DNA of 64,000 bases from an uncultured Pelagibacteraceae bacterium. GTDB lineage: Bacteria > Pseudomonadota > Alphaproteobacteria > Pelagibacterales > Pelagibacteraceae. Numbering within the stretch: position 1 is the first letter of the stretch; every line of letters begins with the position of its first letter. The position numbers were made by a program, and so were the translations under genes. The notes under the pieces were generated by a model. It was not told the origin of the DNA, did not search any database, and was given only the letters and a program-made list of their open reading frames with translations. Shown piece by piece: positions 55,743 through 63,014 of this stretch. The stretch spans positions 1 through 64,000 of the forward strand of contig CACLWW010000004.1 of NCBI GenBank assembly GCA_902610755.1, given 5' to 3'.

Positions 55743-56858
55743 TTAACTAAATTTTCTTAGCAAGTGTCTTAGTTTACCTTCTGAAGAGTCGTAATCTATA
55801 TAACAACCTTGTAAAAACCTATTACCCTCATTAGGATTAAATTCTGTTCTACCGTGAAGTAATCTATAATTATCCATCATCAGCAAGTCACCTGGATTTA
55901 ACTTGAACTTTATTAAAAATTTGTCTGAGTTATAAATTTCTGAAATCTTATTTCTTGCTTTATAATATAAATCTAGCCTATCTTTTTCTAAGGCTGGAAC
56001 AAAATCTAGTCTAGTACTAAATCTTACTTGTTTAACTCGTTTATTTTGATCTAATTCAATAAGTTCCCCATAATTTTCCAAAACAACATTTTTATCTGCA
56101 AATCTAAACTTCACCTTCACTTCTGTAAGTATTTTGAAAAACTCAGGAAATTCTTTTTTTAAATTTTCTGCCACTGAAAATCCATCGACAAGAGTGGAAA
56201 ATCCACCTTTAACCTCATTTTCAATACAATGTAATAACTGAATATTGGGAACTGGTTTTCTGTAAGGATTGTCAGTATGAGGTGATAGAGGAAGAGGTGT
56301 ATAAGCTAAATCATTTGGATTTGGTTTTGACTTAACATTAAAGTATTCACCAAAATTTGTTCTTCTAATACTGCCAATTGAATTAGCAAAATTTACAATG
56401 AAATTATCTTTAGTTGGAACATTTGAAATAATAATAAAACCATTTTTATAGAATGATTTTAAAAGCTCAAGCATCTCAGCACTTTCTAAAAAATTATCAT
56501 TATATTTAAAATTCTTTATATTCTTAAGTTCAGAATTCCAAAGTGTTGGCTGCATTAATCTTTCTAATTCCTCATCTGAAGAAAACTCTTTTTCAATTTT
56601 TTTAATGTCAAATTTAGACTTTACTCCATCACTAAACTCGAGATTTAAAAGATCATTATCAATTTTAACATCTTTAATTGTTATATTTTTTAGAAAAGAC
56701 GGATCAAATAATCTTTGTTCGGTATTACTATCTAGATGTTCTTTTTCAGACACTCTTTCTCTTAACCAAATAGGATGTAATTCTTTCTTTTCTGATCCTA
56801 GAAACACAAATATTTTGTTATTTTTTTCTAATTGTATTTTCATATCTACAATAAACAT
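55743..56858 (-). CDS. Gamma-butyrobetaine hydroxylase-like 2OG-Fe(II) dioxygenase
   Basis: A 371-residue protein with two parts: an N-terminal GBBH-like domain (HPIWLRERVSEKEHLDSNTE) and a TauD-type double-stranded beta-helix. Iron ligands are HTD in LSPHTDNPYRKPVPNIQLLHC and the distal His in LMMDNYRLLHGRTEFN, with the 2-oxoglutarate Arg in RFLQGCYIDYD. Relatives hydroxylate gamma-butyrobetaine or trimethyllysine. In marine bacteria this could serve quaternary amine use, but the substrate is inference. The start may be the second Met (MKIQLEKNN). Confidence 0.88.
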   Translation of the reverse strand: MFIVDMKIQLEKNNKIFVFLGSEKKELHPIWLRERVSEKEHLDSNTEQRLFDPSFLKNITIKDVKIDNDLLNLEFSDGVKSKFDIKKIEKEFSSDEELERLMQPTLWNSELKNIKNFKYNDNFLESAEMLELLKSFYKNGFIIISNVPTKDNFIVNFANSIGSIRRTNFGEYFNVKSKPNPNDLAYTPLPLSPHTDNPYRKPVPNIQLLHCIENEVKGGFSTLVDGFSVAENLKKEFPEFFKILTEVKVKFRFADKNVVLENYGELIELDQNKRVKQVRFSTRLDFVPALEKDRLDLYYKARNKISEIYNSDKFLIKFKLNPGDLLMMDNYRLLHGRTEFNPNEGNRFLQGCYIDYDSSEGKLRHLLRKFS

Positions 56859-56926
56859 TTCAACAAAAAATAGCTTTAATCAAGCAAAATTAAATAGTAA
56901 TAAGATCTTAAGACAAATCAAAACAA

Positions 56927-57712
56927 ATGAAAAATATTGAATTTTATAGATTTTTAATCTCTTTAGCTAAAGACTTAAATAGATTTTACAAGAAGAATTT
57001 AAACAAACCTTTTAAGGCCATTAACAAAGGTAAAGGCTCTAACTATGACCCAGTCACTATAGCTGATAAAAAATTTGAGAAATTCATAAGATCAAAGATT
57101 AATAAAAAATACCCGTCTCACTCTATCGTTGGCGAAGAATTTGGAAAGAAAGAAACTAAAAGTGACTACTCTTGGGTAATAGATCCAATTGATGGGACAA
57201 GATCTTTTGTAATTGGTAATCCTTCATGGAGTAATCTTGTAGCTGTTTGTTATAAAGGACAACCGATTTTTGGGTTAGCAAACTTTCCTGAACTAAATAA
57301 ATTTTATATAAACAAAAACACTAAAGAGGCTTTTTTATTTAGGGATAATAAAAAGACAAAATTAAGATCTTCGAAAGAAAAAAATTTTAAAAAGATAAAA
57401 CTTTCTGGAAATTTTCATGGTCATTTTTCTTTAGATAAGCTCAAGAAAGTAAAAAAAATTCTCCCAATGATGCAATTTCCTTGTATGGATGCATTAAGTT
57501 ATTCTCATTTTTGTGAAGGAAAAATTGATGTTGTTTTTCAATGTGGAAATAAAATTTGGGATATTTTTCCATTGATACCAATAATAAGAGCTTCAGGAGG
57601 AATAGTAACAAATTGGAAAAATCAATTTAATTTTAAAAGTGGGAATGTTTTAGTTTCTCCAAATAAAATTTTACACTCTAAGATGCTTAAAATGCTTAGA
57701 CCTCTTAATTAA
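56927..57712 (+). CDS. Inositol-monophosphatase-family phosphatase (HisN-like)
   Basis: A 261-residue Mg-dependent phosphatase. Metal and catalytic residues are in DPVTIADKKFEKFI, HSIVGEEFGKKETKSD, WVIDPIDGTRSFVIGNPSW and the C-terminal NKIWDIFPLIPIIRASGG. The DPIDGTRSFV wording and length are those of HisN, the histidinol-phosphate phosphatase of alphaproteobacteria and actinobacteria. Other members act on inositol phosphate or PAP, so HisN is the favoured but unproven role. The stop overlaps the convergent epimerase by 4 bases. Confidence 0.88.
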   Translation: MKNIEFYRFLISLAKDLNRFYKKNLNKPFKAINKGKGSNYDPVTIADKKFEKFIRSKINKKYPSHSIVGEEFGKKETKSDYSWVIDPIDGTRSFVIGNPSWSNLVAVCYKGQPIFGLANFPELNKFYINKNTKEAFLFRDNKKTKLRSSKEKNFKKIKLSGNFHGHFSLDKLKKVKKILPMMQFPCMDALSYSHFCEGKIDVVFQCGNKIWDIFPLIPIIRASGGIVTNWKNQFNFKSGNVLVSPNKILHSKMLKMLRPLN

Positions 57713-58587
57713 TTATTACTAATAAAAGATTTAATGTAATCTCTGAGTTTTATTTTACCAAAATGTTTATAAACTTTATTTGATAAATTCATTGTGGTAA
57801 GTGCTGATGCATATCTTTCACCAGGTCTTTTGGATAGAAATCTAATTCTTTGTTTAAACATCTTTGCCACTTCTAAAATTGAAAAACTCTGTTTATGAGA
57901 AATGCTATAATGTCTACATAGATTTTTTTTCCAAGCAATATAACAAACATTTACTGTATCATCTATATGTGTAAATCTTCTTGATTGAGATCCTGGTTTC
58001 ACTACTGGCAAAGCTTTATTTTTTTTGTAACAGTCTTCGAATATTCCAATTACAGTAGCCATGTTCCCTTTACTTATTTGATTAGGGCCATATACATTAT
58101 AAAAATAAATCACTTCATATTTAAACTTAAACCATTTTTTTAAATTTTCTAATAACTCCAAATTTTTTGCTTTTGTAAATGCATACGGAGATAGGTTTTT
58201 ATCATTCCCTTTATTGCCAAGTGATGCAGATGTTGCGCTATAAACTAATTTAATCTTATTTTTAAGGCAGAAATTAAAAACTGCATTTGTTCCAATTGAG
58301 TTAGATTCTATGCATTTATCCATTTGTAAAAAACTTTGATAAATTCTTGCAAATTCTCCAAAATGAAAAATTGAATGTACTTGTTTTGGATTTAATACTG
58401 CTGATATATTTTTTGTGTGAGCGTTAATGTATTTTACTCGAGAGTCCTTAATATGGTTTTTACGTGAACTAGAACTGTAATCATCAATTGAAATTAATTT
58501 GTAGCTTGTTTTTTTTAAAAGTAATTTAATTAGATTAGTGCCAACAAAACCTGCACCACCTGTAATTACTATCTTTTTTAAGCTCAT
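57709..58587 (-). CDS. NAD-dependent sugar epimerase/dehydratase
   Basis: A 292-residue extended SDR. The Rossmann motif KIVITGGAGFVGTNLIKLLL opens it, followed by IDDYSSSSRKNH, the catalytic Ser/Thr in VYSATSASLG, and FYNVYGPNQ. The usual YxxxK appears as YAFTKAKNLE. The family includes UDP-glucose 4-epimerase and related enzymes; FHFGEFARIYQSF in place of the common H-L-A-A is a variation. Substrate unknown. It is alone in its direction, between HisN-like and AhpD-like genes. Confidence 0.87.
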   Translation of the reverse strand: MSLKKIVITGGAGFVGTNLIKLLLKKTSYKLISIDDYSSSSRKNHIKDSRVKYINAHTKNISAVLNPKQVHSIFHFGEFARIYQSFLQMDKCIESNSIGTNAVFNFCLKNKIKLVYSATSASLGNKGNDKNLSPYAFTKAKNLELLENLKKWFKFKYEVIYFYNVYGPNQISKGNMATVIGIFEDCYKKNKALPVVKPGSQSRRFTHIDDTVNVCYIAWKKNLCRHYSISHKQSFSILEVAKMFKQRIRFLSKRPGERYASALTTMNLSNKVYKHFGKIKLRDYIKSFISNN

Positions 58588-58663
58588 TAGCTTTTTATCT
58601 ATTAATTTAAATATTTATTTATGTAAATAACTAAATTACAATACATTAAAAAAGAGGAGGAAT

Positions 58664-59056
58664 ATGGAAATTTTCAAACCAATTAACGAAAAAAAAGCTA
58701 ACACAAAAGTAAAAAGAATTTTTAATGAAATTAAGAAAACCAGAAAAATTACTAAAATTCCAAATTTTTGGAAATCTATAGCACATAACCCACAACTTTT
58801 AGAAAGAACATGGAATAATCTTAAACAAATTATGAAAGATGGTGCGCTAGACTCAGTTACTAAAGAATTAATTTATGTTGCTGTATCAATTACAAACAGC
58901 TGTAACTATTGTACTAGATCACATACTTTTGCTGCTAAAAAAAAAGGTGCAACTGATGAAATGATAAAAGAAATGATTGATGTGGTTGGTATTGCTAATC
59001 AAAATAATAAACTTGTTGAAGCTTATCAAGTTGAAGTAGACAAAATTTATAAATAA
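58664..59056 (+). CDS. Carboxymuconolactone decarboxylase (AhpD-like) protein
   Basis: A 130-residue all-helical protein of the CMD/AhpD family. The redox motif CNYC with following His (NSCNYCTRSHTFAAKKKG) suggests a peroxidase or disulfide-exchange role, as in AhpD. SIAHNPQLLERTWNNLKQIM is the usual first half. A strong ribosome site (GAGGAGG, 5 bases before ATG) is present. The SMR gene follows after 3 bases, so they are cotranscribed. Partner reductase not seen. Confidence 0.9.
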   Translation: MEIFKPINEKKANTKVKRIFNEIKKTRKITKIPNFWKSIAHNPQLLERTWNNLKQIMKDGALDSVTKELIYVAVSITNSCNYCTRSHTFAAKKKGATDEMIKEMIDVVGIANQNNKLVEAYQVEVDKIYK

Positions 59057-59059
59057 GCT

Positions 59060-59395
59060 ATGACGAATTTTCTTGGATATATATATCTTTTGTTGGCCGT
59101 AATATTAGGAATTACCTCAAATGGTTTTTTAAAAACTACTAATGGATTTACAAATCTTGTGCCAACTACAATGTGTGTAGTTACAATTGTGCTTTGTATA
59201 TTTTTTCTAGCAAAAGCAATGATGACAATACCTGTTGGTTTTACATATGCAACATATGGAGGGCTAACCATCACCGCAGTAACAATATTTGGAATATTAA
59301 AATATAATCAAATTCCAAACATGTATGGAATTATAGGCATATGTTTTATTATTATTGGGGTGATACTGGTAAATTTTTTAGGAAAAACATCTTAG
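59060..59395 (+). CDS. Small multidrug resistance (SMR)-family protein lacking the key Glu
   Basis: A 111-residue four-helix protein alignable with EmrE: YIYLLLAVILGITSNGFLK for helix 1, TIPVGFTYATYGGLTITAVT for helix 3, GICFIIIGVILVNFL for helix 4. The glutamate in helix 1 (EmrE Glu14, ILAEVIG), which couples protons to substrate, is Gly here (VILGITS), and EmrE Trp63 aligns with Tyr. The fold is likely kept, with altered transport or a heterodimer role. It is next to SRAP (stop TAG then ATG at 59396) and the AhpD-like gene. Confidence 0.85.
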   Translation: MTNFLGYIYLLLAVILGITSNGFLKTTNGFTNLVPTTMCVVTIVLCIFFLAKAMMTIPVGFTYATYGGLTITAVTIFGILKYNQIPNMYGIIGICFIIIGVILVNFLGKTS

Positions 59396-60019
59396 ATGTG
59401 TGGAAGGTACGTAATTACAAAAGCTAAAGAAAAAACTTCATTCTTAGTAAAGTCAACAACCAACGTTAAAGACGAAGAAAACTTTAACGCACACCCAACT
59501 CAGAGTTTACCAATAGTAAAATCTTATTCTAATGGCAAAACTTTAGAATTACTTAAATGGGGCATTGTTCCATCTTGGGCTAAACAAAAAAACTTCAGAC
59601 CACTAATTAATGCAAGACTAGAGACAATTGATGAGAAAATATCATTTAAAAGATTAATCCAAGCCAATAGATGTGTTGCTGTAATGGACGGCTTTTATGA
59701 ATGGAAAAGAACTAAAGAAAAAAAAACACCCTTTTATTTTAAAAGACAGGATAATCTACCCTTATTTGTTGCAGGGATATTTGATAAAAATGAATTTTGT
59801 TTAATAACCGAGGAGGCAAACTCTAATGTATCTGAGATACATCATAGACAACCTGTGATTCTTAACCAAGATGAAATAGATTTGTATTTAGACTTAAAAA
59901 AATCTGGTAAAAATTTATTAGCTAATATTCAAAAACCCCAGATTATTTTCCATGAAATATCAAAAGAAGTAAATAAACCGAACAATAACGACCCATCATT
60001 AATTAAATCTATAAATTAA
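59396..60019 (+). CDS. SRAP-family (YedK/HMCES) abasic-site DNA-binding protein
   Basis: SRAP proteins crosslink to abasic sites in single-stranded DNA through Cys2 and shield them. The essential N-terminus MCGRYVITKA is present, as are the active-site Asn in PLINARLETIDEK, the Glu in VMDGFYEWKRTKEKKTPFYF and the His in VSEIHHRQPVIL. Length 207. It follows the SMR gene without a gap. No lexA or other SOS genes are nearby and no LexA box is seen. Confidence 0.94.
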   Translation: MCGRYVITKAKEKTSFLVKSTTNVKDEENFNAHPTQSLPIVKSYSNGKTLELLKWGIVPSWAKQKNFRPLINARLETIDEKISFKRLIQANRCVAVMDGFYEWKRTKEKKTPFYFKRQDNLPLFVAGIFDKNEFCLITEEANSNVSEIHHRQPVILNQDEIDLYLDLKKSGKNLLANIQKPQIIFHEISKEVNKPNNNDPSLIKSIN

Positions 60020-60540
60020 TGAATTTGGAGAAATATAAACAAAAAAGTAGAGTTCTATTAATTAACACTCCAAGCTATAAAGAAAAAAAATATCTAAATT
60101 CAAAAAAGATATATCAAAAATATATTAAAAGATTTCATAAAAATTACATCAAACTTATCACTAAAATAAATAAAAAAAGTTTTTTTATAGAATTTATCGA
60201 ATTTGATGGTTCAGTAAAAAAAAAGTTTAAAAATTTAAATATTAAAAATTTATTAATTTTTTTAAAAAAGTTAAAAACTCCTAAAAAAAATAACCTTATA
60301 AATTTATCTCTTTATTCAGATTATAATCCAAAAACGACAACCCCAGGATTAGGTTTTAAAAATAAAGATAAGGCTATTTATACTATAAATAAGATTAAAA
60401 ATAGAACTATAAAATATCAGGTAAATGTTATTGCAACAATGTTAGGTAGAGCAAAAAATCATCCTCATAAAACCAAAGACATGAATAAAGCAATTAAAGA
60501 ATTTGAAAAATGGATGAAAAATTATAAAAAAACTACTTAG
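60019..60540 (+). CDS. Hypothetical Lys-rich protein
   Basis: A 173-residue protein I do not recognise. About a quarter of residues are Lys. There is no signal peptide or membrane segment. The C-terminal half looks more constrained (LYSDYNPKTTTPGLGFKNKD, then RTIKYQVNVIATMLGRAKNH and KAIKEFEKWMKNYKK) and may be a helical domain. Its ATG overlaps the SRAP stop (TAATG), so it is likely co-expressed with SRAP. The stop overlaps the convergent DUF2798 gene by 8 bases. A nucleic-acid role would fit its charge but is not supported by any motif. Confidence 0.75.
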   Translation: MNLEKYKQKSRVLLINTPSYKEKKYLNSKKIYQKYIKRFHKNYIKLITKINKKSFFIEFIEFDGSVKKKFKNLNIKNLLIFLKKLKTPKKNNLINLSLYSDYNPKTTTPGLGFKNKDKAIYTINKIKNRTIKYQVNVIATMLGRAKNHPHKTKDMNKAIKEFEKWMKNYKKTT

Positions 60541-60754
60541 TTATTTTATCTACAAAATTTTTTGTTATTGGACCAACAAATAAAGCTGCAACAATTGCTA
60601 TAGGAAGACTAACCATCCAAGCTTTTAAAAATCTATTAATATATTCACTATCCATTCCAGTATTTATATATGTAATTATTAGTGTCATCATAAGGCTCAT
60701 TCCAAAACCCATGATCAAAATAAATAGTAAGTTTGAATATTTTTTTGGAAACAT
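60533..60754 (-). CDS. DUF2798-family small membrane protein
   Basis: A 73-residue protein with two predicted membrane helices (LLFILIMGFGMSLMMTLIITYI and WMVSLPIAIVAALFVGPIT). The helix pair with the P-I-A and GP-I/V-x-x motif matches DUF2798. The function is unknown. Its ATG overlaps the stop of a nine-codon ORF (TAATG) upstream, and the plus-strand hypothetical gene's end overlaps it by 8 bases. Confidence 0.82.
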   Translation of the reverse strand: MFPKKYSNLLFILIMGFGMSLMMTLIITYINTGMDSEYINRFLKAWMVSLPIAIVAALFVGPITKNFVDKITK

Positions 60755-60783
60755 TAAATTGTTAGCGTAACTTTGTAGCTCAT
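60754..60783 (-). CDS. Candidate nine-residue coupled upstream ORF
   Basis: On the minus strand an AGGA (AGGAAAC) precedes ATG at 60783, encoding MSYKVTLTI, and the stop TAA overlaps the DUF2798 start as TAATG. DUF2798 itself has no Shine-Dalgarno, so ribosomes could reach it by reinitiation from this small ORF. Whether it is translated is unknown. Confidence 0.3.
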   Translation of the reverse strand: MSYKVTLTI

Positions 60784-60796
60784 GTTTCCTGGTGAA

Positions 60797-61180
60797 TTAT
60801 TTTTTCATCGCGTTGAACATACTTAGTGTATCGTCGAAAGTCATCATTCTGACCATTTTTCCACTATCGCTTACTTCAAAGTAATGACCAAACATTGTTT
60901 CCATACCATCTGCTGACCCTTTTACTCTTACAAAAACTTTATTTCCTTCACTTATCATTTCAATTGGTTCAACTTTGAAATTTGACCATTTTTCTGGAAT
61001 TTTTGAAAATGCTCCCATCATTGCTTGTGGACCTTTGTGCACCCCTGATAGAGGATGGACTCCTTCTTTTCCAGGGAAAGTCCATGTAGTATTTTCATCA
61101 ACTAACTCTTTAAAAAAAGTCTCCATGTCGTGTTTGTTAAAAAGATCATAACCTAATTGTATTCTTTCTTTTGCGTTCAT
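60797..61180 (-). CDS. SnoaL-like / nuclear-transport-factor-2 fold protein
   Basis: A 127-residue protein with the cone-shaped SnoaL/ketosteroid-isomerase-like pattern: AKERIQLGYDLFNKHDMETF, ELVDENTTWTFPGKEGVHPL, KGPQAMMGAFSKIPE and GNKVFVRVKGSADG. The family includes isomerases, cyclases and non-enzymes; no catalytic set can be assigned here. AAGGAGAAGC precedes the start, a strong ribosome site. It is in a run of small minus-strand genes. Confidence 0.85.
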   Translation of the reverse strand: MNAKERIQLGYDLFNKHDMETFFKELVDENTTWTFPGKEGVHPLSGVHKGPQAMMGAFSKIPEKWSNFKVEPIEMISEGNKVFVRVKGSADGMETMFGHYFEVSDSGKMVRMMTFDDTLSMFNAMKK

Positions 61181-61204
61181 TTGCTTCTCCTTTCTTATTA
61201 TTTT

Positions 61205-61621
61205 TTATACGTAAATTTTATCAGCTAATCCGTAACAAAGAAGTGCGCTTATAATCACTAGAACTAGTGGAGCATATATTCCATCATTTCTAGTTTTCTC
61301 AGTCAAACCAGTTTTATCAATTTTTAAAGTATAAAAATTTGCACATAATATTGTGACATTAATGATAAAAACTAAATTAAAAAATGCCCAAGTAGCATCT
61401 AAACCACCCGATCTTATGAAAGCGATATATATTGCCATTAAAACCATTGCAATCATGAACGAACCAGCAAATCTTGTTAATAGTGTAGCCGTTTTATCTA
61501 CGCCTCTACCTTCAAGAAATTTTTGAGTACCGAAAACTAATTGGAATGCGTAGCTTCCAACAATAATAAAGTGAACTAAGTAAATTATTAAGTAAAATAT
61601 ATTTCCAAATTTGTCGATCAT
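61205..61621 (-). CDS. Four-helix membrane protein of unknown function
   Basis: A 138-residue integral membrane protein with about four hydrophobic helices (FYLIIYLVHFIIVGSYAFQLV, RFAGSFMIAMVLMAIYIAFI, FFNLVFIINVTILCANFYTL, YAPLVLVIISALLCYGLA). It resembles DoxX/DUF4345-type small membrane proteins in layout, but I cannot assign a family with confidence. It lies 24 bases before the SnoaL-like gene and 7 bases after the 95-residue protein, likely in one transcript. Confidence 0.75.
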   Translation of the reverse strand: MIDKFGNIFYLIIYLVHFIIVGSYAFQLVFGTQKFLEGRGVDKTATLLTRFAGSFMIAMVLMAIYIAFIRSGGLDATWAFFNLVFIINVTILCANFYTLKIDKTGLTEKTRNDGIYAPLVLVIISALLCYGLADKIYV

Positions 61622-61628
61622 AAATATC

Positions 61629-61916
61629 CTATGCGTTGTAGTCCATTACTTGATCTGTACACTCAACAAACTTATGTGGAGTGAAAAAATCGTTCATTTG
61701 ACCTAATTGATTAATAATTGCTTCCTCATCTTTACCCTTCCACCAACAATACATTTCCATTGTATCACCTGGAGTATTCCAAGTCATCTGACAAGCAGCA
61801 TTATCGCTTTTCATACTTTTAACAATATCCTCCATTTTCATTGAAGCCACTGTTTCAGTAAACTTATCTTTCATTTCTTTAGATTTGAAAGTGTGTGTTA
61901 CCATATAGTTTTTCAT
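61629..61916 (-). CDS. Small soluble protein of unknown function (95 aa)
   Basis: Not recognised. The 95 residues (MKNYMVTHTFKSKEMKDKFT at the start) have a beta-alpha-beta rhythm that would fit a ferredoxin-like or dimeric alpha-beta barrel fold. The middle is Met/Lys-rich (SMKMEDIVKSMK), and MEMYCWWKGKDEEAIINQL follows. Three cysteines occur. A clear ribosome site (AAAGGAGAAAAT) precedes its ATG. It is in a row with three other small proteins of similar size and apparent fold. Confidence 0.75.
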   Translation of the reverse strand: MKNYMVTHTFKSKEMKDKFTETVASMKMEDIVKSMKSDNAACQMTWNTPGDTMEMYCWWKGKDEEAIINQLGQMNDFFTPHKFVECTDQVMDYNA

Positions 61917-61926
61917 ATTTTCTCCT

Positions 61927-62217
61927 TTATAGATTTATTTTAGATAATTCATACAACTGAGCACTCTCTACACACTCAGCGTAAATTGCTTTTGCTGTAG
62001 GATTATTTCCAGTTACGAACTCTTTCATACCTGCTTCATTATGAACATTAACTTTGAACAACAGCCCACTTTTATCGGGTATCATAGCCCCAACAGTTTT
62101 TTCTGGATAAGCAACACTTTTTCTGACACCCATACCTTCATCTGATTGCATCCAACCCATGAAAGTTTCTAATTTACCTTCTTTAAGTTTAAGATACACT
62201 AACATTTCCTTTTCCAT
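61927..62217 (-). CDS. Small soluble protein of unknown function (96 aa)
   Basis: Not recognised. It begins MEKEMLVYLKLKEGKLETFM, the typical first strand and helix of an antibiotic-biosynthesis-monooxygenase-like or dimeric alpha-beta barrel protein, then LFKVNVHNEAGMKEFVTGNN and a helix with one Cys. It has no signal peptide. It stands 10 bases before the 95-residue gene and 28 after DUF1330 in the same direction. It may be a distant paralogue of its neighbour; this is inference from the fold pattern alone. Confidence 0.75.
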   Translation of the reverse strand: MEKEMLVYLKLKEGKLETFMGWMQSDEGMGVRKSVAYPEKTVGAMIPDKSGLLFKVNVHNEAGMKEFVTGNNPTAKAIYAECVESAQLYELSKINL

Positions 62218-62245
62218 TTTTTTTTCCTTTCATTAAATAGTTTCA

Positions 62246-62533
62246 TTATACTCCCTTAATTATAATTAAATTACCTTCAGAATTTTTTTGGCGGAGTTCT
62301 TTAACTGGTTTATATAAATCTGAATTATACCACTCTAAAGCTTTTTCGTAAGTAGGAAATTCAATTATTACATTTCTAGTGTAATCCCATTTACCTTCCA
62401 GCGACTTATATTCGCCAGCTCTAATAATATATTTCCCTCCATAGTGCTTTATAGTTTGTGGGACTTGTTCTGCGTAAATTTTAAAACCTTCTTTATTAGT
62501 CATATTAATCTGAGCAATCACGTATCCGCTCAT
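62246..62533 (-). CDS. DUF1330-family protein
   Basis: A 95-residue protein of the DUF1330 family, dimeric alpha-beta barrels of unknown function. The pattern is clear: GYVIAQINMTNKEGFKIYAEQ, VPQTIKHYGGKYIIRAGEYK, LEGKWDYTRNVIIEFPTYEKAL and the usual WYNSDLYKPVKELRQKNSEG. The length is normal. It comes 3 bases after the secreted protein gene upstream in this direction and leads into the other small proteins. Confidence 0.93.
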   Translation of the reverse strand: MSGYVIAQINMTNKEGFKIYAEQVPQTIKHYGGKYIIRAGEYKSLEGKWDYTRNVIIEFPTYEKALEWYNSDLYKPVKELRQKNSEGNLIIIKGV

Positions 62534-62536
62534 TTA

Positions 62537-62938
62537 TTAATAAAGAGTTTGAGCGACTTTTTTCACTCGCTTTTCGCCATTTGGAATAGTTGTTTCTAAG
62601 AATTTATGACACTGATTAGTTAATTTTTCATTATATTTTGAGCCGTAGTGTTTATCGACAGCTTTATTTACACCTTTGTCCCAATCAGTTTCTTTAATAC
62701 CAATTTCGATTGCATAAGTTTTCCAAACTTTTACAGCTGCCATGGATTTTTCCTTCATACCATATTCAAATTTTTCTCCGGATGGCAAAAAGTAATTAGC
62801 CATGTAAATTCCAACACAATCCCAAGCTTTTTCCTTATCTTTTTTGTTTAGATCAGCTAATGCTAAGGAAAAAATAAACAAACTAAACAGTACAATTAAC
62901 AAAAGTGAGAAGAAATTTTTTTTAAATAGTTCGTTCAT
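62537..62938 (-). CDS. Small secreted protein of unknown function
   Basis: A 133-residue protein with a clear signal peptide (FFSLLLIVLFSLFIFSLALA, cleavage probably after ALA) and a helical mature part of about 100 residues. Two cysteines (KAWDCVGIYMANY and LTNQCHKFLE) could form a disulfide in the periplasm. I recognise no family. It is first in the row leading to DUF1330 and the other small genes, and could share their transcript. The gap to the cysteine synthase (76 bases) shows nothing clear. Confidence 0.75.
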   Translation of the reverse strand: MNELFKKNFFSLLLIVLFSLFIFSLALADLNKKDKEKAWDCVGIYMANYFLPSGEKFEYGMKEKSMAAVKVWKTYAIEIGIKETDWDKGVNKAVDKHYGSKYNEKLTNQCHKFLETTIPNGEKRVKKVAQTLY

Positions 62939-63014
62939 AGTATAAATAAGAAAATTATTTAACTACAATATCTTTATTATGTAAAAGATTTATTAAAGTG
63001 TGCGCTAAAAAAAA

